The position numbers and the translations under genes were made by a program. From Methanobrevibacter sp. (GTDB lineage: Archaea > Methanobacteriota > Methanobacteria > Methanobacteriales > Methanobacteriaceae), in assembly GCA_017652345.1 (NCBI GenBank), contig JAGCBE010000503.1:1-15991 (forward strand): a DNA stretch of 15,991 nt, read 5' to 3'. Each line of letters starts with the position of its first letter. The first letter of the stretch is position 1. Under the pieces are notes generated by a model. It saw only the letters and a list, made by a program, of their open reading frames with translations. It did not search any database and was not told where the DNA came from. Below, one piece after another: positions 12,774 through 15,991 of this stretch.

Positions 12774-12942
12774 ACTTCTTTATTACCTTTTTTATTTTTT
12801 CTATTTTTGCTGTATCAGTTGATTTTGTTTTTAAAATTGATTTTATGTCTTTAATTATTCTTTCAAATGTGTTATAATCTAAAGTTAGGTTTATATATTC
12901 ACTTGATAACTCTTCTAAATACTTTTTTGTTTCTTTATCCAT
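12763..12942 (-). CDS. Small charged protein (59 aa), unknown
   Basis: Not recognised. 59 aa, Lys/Glu/Ile-rich and predicted helical (KKYLEELSSEYINLTLDYN, then FERIIKDIKSILKTK). The ATG follows TATAGGAGAA, a clear site. It stops with TGA, confirming TGA as a stop codon in this genome. It lies between the 73-aa and 47-aa genes of the early operon. Confidence 0.7.
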   Translation of the reverse strand: MDKETKKYLEELSSEYINLTLDYNTFERIIKDIKSILKTKSTDTAKIEKIKKVIKKYEA

Positions 12943-12946
12943 CTTT

Positions 12947-13168
12947 TTATTCTCCTATAATTTCTAATATATCTTTTTTAATTCTATTATAATCTACGAC
13001 ATCTTTTAAATAATTATAAATTCGAGGTAATTTAATCATATTCTCTTTCATTAAACAAGAGCCTTTATCTGTTGAAATTACTTCTCTACTATTAAATGCG
13101 ATAACACTTACTTCAGGAAATTTTTTCTCTAATTTTTGTAACTTTTTTGTTAGTTTATGATAATTCAT
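12947..13168 (-). CDS. Unknown 73-aa early protein
   Basis: Not recognised. 73 aa, with a basic N-terminus (NYHKLTKKLQKLEKKFPEVS), a short strand-like VIAFNSREVIST and a helical C-terminus. Its ATG overlaps the last base of the glycosyltransferase-like gene's stop, so it is coupled to it. No domain can be named. Confidence 0.72.
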   Translation of the reverse strand: MNYHKLTKKLQKLEKKFPEVSVIAFNSREVISTDKGSCLMKENMIKLPRIYNYLKDVVDYNRIKKDILEIIGE

Positions 13169-13818
13169 TATTTTTTCATCTCCTTTTCTAATTTTTCAAC
13201 TAAATCTAAATCAGTAAAGTATTCAGCTCTTACAGGCACGTTCTTTCTAGTTCCTGTTGTTCCTCCTATTAAATAATCAATATGATCTACTAAATTAGGT
13301 TTTAAATTTATCATATGATCTGTTGAACATTCACGTTCTAAAAATTTATAGAAAAAATAATCATCATATCTATTTTTATTATATCTTTTATAAAAAGTAG
13401 ATTCATATTTTACTCTTTCTATCCAATTCATAAAATGATCTAAATATATATTTGGTATATAAATACAAGGAAAAGAATACCAATAATCTTTCACATTAAC
13501 TTTTCCTATTTTTTCTACGTTTGCATACCATTTATTAACAAATCCATTTTGTACTACCTTACAATGTTTACTTGTTCGTTTCTTAAAATCTTTACATATA
13601 ATAACATCATCTTGTAAATGCCATAATCCTTTTTCTTCTGGTAAATAATTTATAATATAATCTAAACTATCTAAAAAAGCTTGTAAATTTCCTCTATTAT
13701 TACAATCATTAAATATATAAATATCTTCTTCTTTAATACCTTGTTTTATCATACTCGGTATTAAATATTTTTCTACATACCATAATCTTTTAGGGTATGT
13801 ATGTATCATATATTTCAT
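13168..13818 (-). CDS. Glycosyltransferase-like protein (GT-A type)
   Basis: 216 aa. It starts with a strand and basic loop (MKYMIHTYPKRLWYVEKYL) typical of GT-A nucleotide-sugar folds. An acidic metal-site candidate LWHLQDDVIICKDF (D70, D71) sits after about 65 residues, as in glycosyltransferases that use a DxD-like motif. RYDDYFFYKFL (about 151-161) and a late NLVDHID with GGTTGT also resemble GT features. It overlaps the nucleotidyltransferase-like gene upstream by 4 nt, suggesting that one makes a sugar nucleotide and the other transfers the sugar. The acceptor (virion protein, DNA or host surface) is unknown. No membrane segment is seen. The exact GT family cannot be assigned by eye. 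Confidence 0.65.
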   Translation of the reverse strand: MKYMIHTYPKRLWYVEKYLIPSMIKQGIKEEDIYIFNDCNNRGNLQAFLDSLDYIINYLPEEKGLWHLQDDVIICKDFKKRTSKHCKVVQNGFVNKWYANVEKIGKVNVKDYWYSFPCIYIPNIYLDHFMNWIERVKYESTFYKRYNKNRYDDYFFYKFLERECSTDHMINLKPNLVDHIDYLIGGTTGTRKNVPVRAEYFTDLDLVEKLEKEMKK

Positions 13819-14456
13819 TTTAATATCTTCTCCAGTTCTTTTATATCTTCTACATGATCTATATCAGTTGTATAGTCATCTATTGCTATATAGTTTTCAC
13901 CGATTATATGTTCGTTTATGTCATAACCTTGTAAAACTCTATATAGTTCCCAACTAACAGGTTCTCTATTTGTTAATCCTTTATCTTTAAATTCTTTACA
14001 TACTTCTATACAGCATCTGAATATATGTTGGTTTACTACTTTATATCCAAATGGTTCTTCCCATTCTTTAAAATATAGTGGATTATCTTTATAGTTCTTA
14101 CTTCCAAAAAATAATACTGTATTAGTTTTTGCATTTATAATTGTTTTTATAGCTTCATCTGAATAATATACATCTCCAAATAGGTAAGTACATTCTTCAT
14201 CAGTTGGATAAAATGCACTAAGCCAGTAGCCAGTATTACCTTCTGGTGTAAGTGTATAATTATTTTCGTGTTCTAATCTTTTTACTCCTAAATTATCAAA
14301 TCTTTTATCATTACTTGATATAAATATGTTATTTATTCCGTTTTCCTGAAGTAATCTTATAGTACGTTGTACTAATCTTTCGCCTTTTACTTTAAGAAGT
14401 TGTTTCGGTGTTTTCATATATGTATATGTTCCACCACACATTATAATATATTTCAT
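13815..14456 (-). CDS. Nucleotidyltransferase (NTP-transferase/MobA-like), probable sugar- or alcohol-phosphate activation
   Basis: 213 aa. The N-terminus has the nucleotide-binding signature of NTP transferases: MKYIIMCGG (G8, G9), then TPKQLLKVKG (P17, K18, G25) and LVQRTI. A metal-binding Asp sits in LFGDVYYSD (D95), and the C-terminus has the IDDYTTDIDHVEDI block (D198, D200) seen at the end of such enzymes. The family joins NTP and a sugar-1-phosphate or similar to give an activated donor. The first glycine loop is shortened/altered (GGTYTYMKTPK rather than AGGxGTR), so substrate cannot be inferred. It overlaps the glycosyltransferase-like gene (ATGA), and the two probably act in one pathway. 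Such genes are not part of the phi29 core set. Confidence 0.78.
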   Translation of the reverse strand: MKYIIMCGGTYTYMKTPKQLLKVKGERLVQRTIRLLQENGINNIFISSNDKRFDNLGVKRLEHENNYTLTPEGNTGYWLSAFYPTDEECTYLFGDVYYSDEAIKTIINAKTNTVLFFGSKNYKDNPLYFKEWEEPFGYKVVNQHIFRCCIEVCKEFKDKGLTNREPVSWELYRVLQGYDINEHIIGENYIAIDDYTTDIDHVEDIKELEKILK

Positions 14457-14457
14457 T

Positions 14458-14679
14458 TTAGTTTCTCTTTTCTACTAATACTAATGTCTTTCTATTAATA
14501 CTATTTTTCTTACGTTTTTTATATGATGGTGAATAATAGAACATAATACTTTCTTTTTTAACATTTGTAAGTTCTGCAAGCTCTTCAATAGTACCAATAC
14601 CGATTAGTTCTTCTCCTTTATATAAAGCCCATATACTCTTTGATTTATAATACTTAGTTTTTCGTTTGTAATCAGTCAT
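14458..14679 (-). CDS. Small basic protein with HTH-like segment (73 aa)
   Basis: 73 aa. The centre YKGEELIGIGTIEELAELTNVKKESI resembles the short helix-turn-helix modules of phage proteins and NUMOD-type endonuclease tails (strand-turn, then a helix pair). It is flanked by Lys/Arg/Tyr-rich ends (KRKTKYYKSK; SYKKRKKNSINRK). A DNA-binding regulator is plausible, and it is a candidate for the missing phi29 p4-like or origin-binding function, but I cannot name the family. It is coupled to both neighbours (1-bp gap downstream, 4-bp overlap upstream). Confidence 0.65.
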   Translation of the reverse strand: MTDYKRKTKYYKSKSIWALYKGEELIGIGTIEELAELTNVKKESIMFYYSPSYKKRKKNSINRKTLVLVEKRN

Positions 14680-14888
14680 TTTATTAGTTCCTCAAATCTA
14701 TCTATAATATCTTCTATTTTAAAATCATAATTAATATTAACTATTGGTATTCTAAATTCATACATTTTATTAGTTGTAAAATCTTGATAATTAAATTGAT
14801 ATTCATCTCTTACTATAAATAAATACATTCTTTGTTCTTGATGATCTTTATTATATTTATCTACTAAATCACAAATAAAATCAGTCAT
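14676..14888 (-). CDS. Unknown 70-aa early protein
   Basis: Not recognised. 70 aa, Tyr/Phe/Asp-rich and acidic, with alternating strands (MYLFIVRDEYQFNYQ, YEFRIPIVNINYDF) and a C-terminal helix (IEDIIDRFEELIK). It overlaps both neighbours by 4-8 nt in the early operon; the AAGAAGG site lies in the preceding gene. No enzyme motif. Confidence 0.7.
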   Translation of the reverse strand: MTDFICDLVDKYNKDHQEQRMYLFIVRDEYQFNYQDFTTNKMYEFRIPIVNINYDFKIEDIIDRFEELIK

Positions 14889-15141
14889 TTTTACCTTCTT
14901 CCTTTAGTTCTTTTAGTTCATTTAGTAAATGATTTATTTTCTTACTTAATTGTTGATTTTCTTTAATAAGATTTTCAATCATTTCATCTTCTTTATAATC
15001 ATCATTTCTATAACATACCAAATATTTATTTTTTTTAAAATCATACATTGAATAACATTTGCCATCAAGTGTATACCATTCATCACTATCATATACAGGT
15101 TTTTTATCTATTTCATAAAGTTCAAATAATTTCTTTTCCAT
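14881..15141 (-). CDS. Unknown 86-aa early protein with C-terminal coiled coil
   Basis: Not recognised. 86 aa. Residues 1-50 are Tyr/Asp/Lys-rich (ELYEIDKKPVYDSDEWYTLD), and 55-82 form a probable coiled coil (ENLIKENQQLSKKINHLLNE). A good GAGGTG site lies 8 nt before the ATG, and the stop of the upstream gene abuts the ATG. Likely oligomeric. Confidence 0.7.
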   Translation of the reverse strand: MEKKLFELYEIDKKPVYDSDEWYTLDGKCYSMYDFKKNKYLVCYRNDDYKEDEMIENLIKENQQLSKKINHLLNELKELKEEGKND

Positions 15142-15468
15142 TTACTCATCACCTCGTAAAATATTTAATAATTCTCTTGCTTCTAAAGTTTCGCATATCT
15201 TATAATAACAATCTTCACTAAATTCTCTTTTTTCATCAGTTAAATATTCAACTGCTTTGTCTATTCGGTTTTCTAAATCATAACACTTGCTTTCCCATTC
15301 GGTACTTTCAGCAGTTAGTTTGTTTATTTCTTCTTGTAAATTAGTTATGTAATCTAATAATAGCCATACGTCTTCAATTGTTAAGCAGTCTTCGGGTTGT
15401 TTACACGTATAATCAGAATTTCTATATTCAATTAAATTATTTATTAATTCTTTTATCTCATTTGTCAT
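15142..15468 (-). CDS. Unknown 108-aa early protein, coiled-coil
   Basis: Not recognised. 108 aa, acidic, with a helical middle (VWLLLDYITNLQEEINKLTA) and three Cys (about 22, 28 and 62) plus two near the C-terminus. A pattern of a short N-terminal helix followed by LLDYITNLQEEIN and a Glu-rich coiled coil recurs in small early proteins of Bacillota phages. GGGAG lies about 10 nt before the ATG. Host takeover or anti-defence is possible by position only. Confidence 0.7.
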   Translation of the reverse strand: MTNEIKELINNLIEYRNSDYTCKQPEDCLTIEDVWLLLDYITNLQEEINKLTAESTEWESKCYDLENRIDKAVEYLTDEKREFSEDCYYKICETLEARELLNILRGDE

Positions 15469-15474
15469 TATTAA

Positions 15475-15555
15475 TCATCTCCCTTTAATAATATATAATA
15501 TAATTATTAATAATATAAATACTATATAACATAATCCTATATTAATTGCTTCCAT
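15475..15555 (-). CDS. Possible 26-aa membrane peptide
   Basis: A short frame MEAINIGLCY followed by a run of Ile/Leu/Val/Phe (IVFILLIIILYII) and KGR: one perfect membrane segment with a positive C-terminal tail. It fills the gap between the two flanking early genes and overlaps the end of the 61-aa gene by 14 nt. The ribosome site (AAAGAGAG about 10 nt away) is only fair. The AT-rich sequence could give this by chance, so the call is tentative. Confidence 0.4.
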   Translation of the reverse strand: MEAINIGLCYIVFILLIIILYIIKGR

Positions 15556-15727
15556 GATGCTTACTCTCTTTTATTATGTCTTTTAATTCATTAGTAATTA
15601 ATTCTTTAATTGTTTTTAAATATACATCATCTTTATCAAATTTATTATATATCATTATTAACTTGTTGATCTTGTTTCTTGATTCATTTAATAAGATAAT
15701 GACATCTTCTCTAATTTCATTACTCAT
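15542..15727 (-). CDS. Unknown 61-aa first early protein
   Basis: Not recognised. 61 aa, helical and charged (EIREDVIILLNESRNKINKL, then TIKELITNELKDIIKE). It is the first gene after the early promoter (15753-15781), with GAAAGGTAGG 7 nt before the ATG, so it should be among the first proteins made on infection. The plus-strand frame over the same bases is a shadow. Confidence 0.72.
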   Translation of the reverse strand: MSNEIREDVIILLNESRNKINKLIMIYNKFDKDDVYLKTIKELITNELKDIIKESKHHGSN

Positions 15728-15752
15728 CCATATTCCTACCTTTCATAGTTTC

Positions 15753-15781
15753 AATATATCAAATAATTTTTTGTAAGTCAA
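15753..15781 (-). promoter_or_regulatory. Early promoter at the right end
   Basis: TTGACT (15781-15776), a 17-bp spacer ending in TGA, and TATATT (15758-15753) on the minus strand form a near-consensus host sigma-A promoter with an extended -10. It faces leftward into the early operon, 26 bp before the first ATG. The 15782-15850 stretch upstream holds no gene, only iteron copies. Confidence 0.85.
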
Positions 15782-15813
15782 TACAAAAATTAATTATTTT
15801 TACATATTTTGTT

Positions 15814-15835
15814 TTTATGTAAAGTTTATGTAAAG
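15814..15835. repeat. Tandem 11-bp repeat TTTATGTAAAG x2
   Basis: Two perfect head-to-tail copies (15814-15824, 15825-15835) lie between the early promoter and the right ITR. They share the TGTAAAG core of the ITR iterons, and ATATGTAAAG at 15852-15861 is a further copy inside the ITR. The 11-bp period matches the tip repeat. This is a likely binding site for an origin or early-promoter protein. Confidence 0.7.
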
Positions 15836-15850
15836 CAGTGATTATTACTA

Positions 15851-15991
15851 CATATGTAAAGCAAATGTAAACTTGTTTTATTATTGTAAATGTGTTATTG
15901 TAAATTTGTAAATGTAAACTTGCTTACTTGACACTTGACACCTTTACATTTACTTGACACTTTTTTGGGGTACTTTACACTTACTTTACAC
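15851..15991. repeat. Right inverted terminal repeat (141 bp)
   Basis: This is the exact reverse complement of 1-141, ending in the mirror image of GTGTAAAGTA. It forms the right replication origin and end of the linear genome. It lies directly upstream of the early promoter, separated by about 70 bp that carry two further copies of the same iteron core (TTTATGTAAAG at 15814-15824 and 15825-15835). Confidence 0.97.

Noticed and set aside
15576..15776. 66-aa plus-strand frame at the right end
   Set aside because: It is antisense to the first early gene and its promoter, has no ribosome site, and its hydrophobic Ile/Leu/Ser composition is what the complement of an AT-rich helical gene gives.
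1..15991. Mycoplasma-type code (TGA as Trp) suggested by the high AT content
   Set aside because: TGA serves as the stop of the M23 gene (8369) and the 59-aa gene (12763), Trp is coded by TGG, and wall-degrading enzymes imply a walled host.
1..15991. tRNA, rRNA or insertion sequence
   Set aside because: No cloverleaf with a CCA-type acceptor, no rRNA-like segment and no transposase was seen; the genome is fully accounted for by phage genes.

Overview
The window looks like the complete linear genome of a small podovirus of the phi29 type (Salasmaviridae/Picovirinae-like). It begins and ends with perfect 141-bp inverted terminal repeats. It encodes a protein-primed family B DNA polymerase beside a terminal protein, and it carries a recognisable phi29 morphogenesis set: scaffold, major capsid protein, portal, lower collar, tail knob and packaging ATPase. 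The sequence is very AT-rich. TGA is used as a stop, so the standard bacterial code applies. Ribosome binding sites are strong (AAGGAG/GAGGTG), and there are cell-wall hydrolases and a BhlA/UviB-type holin. Together these suggest a walled, low-GC Gram-positive host (Bacillota); the genus cannot be told from sequence alone.

All supported genes are on the minus strand, so transcription runs from the right end to the left end. (1) Right end, about 15.78 to 12.3 kb: a strong early promoter (TTGACT-17-TATATT) and a tightly overlapping operon of small proteins. Most are unrecognised. Two are a sugar nucleotidyltransferase-like protein and a GT-A glycosyltransferase-like protein. (2) 12.63 to 12.47 kb: a gene-free stretch filled by three adjacent RNA stem structures. 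(3) 12.47 to 9.07 kb: the replication block, with a 55-aa basic protein, an OB-fold SSB of bacterial type, a 95-aa unknown, the terminal protein and the DNA polymerase. (4) 9.06 to 7.5 kb: host-wall and lysis genes (M23 peptidase, holin, M15 endolysin). (5) 7.45 to 0.15 kb: morphogenesis, with scaffold, capsid, tail knob, portal, lower collar, two fibre/appendage proteins and then the packaging ATPase.

Most late units are separated by compact modules. In each, a hairpin terminator of the upstream gene merges with an extended -10 promoter (TGnTATAAT or close) and a short leader ending in AGAAAGGA. Between the appendage gene and the packaging ATPase lies a gene-free stretch of about 220 bp. It has a terminator, an extended -10 promoter and a candidate structured RNA of about 121 nt on the minus strand: a bulged 28-bp closing helix, an inner hairpin, and two segments able to pair with each other. 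Its size, shape and position next to the gp16-type ATPase make it a candidate packaging RNA (pRNA).

The most interesting signals are this candidate pRNA, the second structured RNA in the early/replication boundary, the two-block iterons of the terminal repeats, the sugar-nucleotide/glycosyltransferase pair in a 16-kb phage, and the replacement of a phi29-type SSB by a bacterial-type OB-fold SSB.
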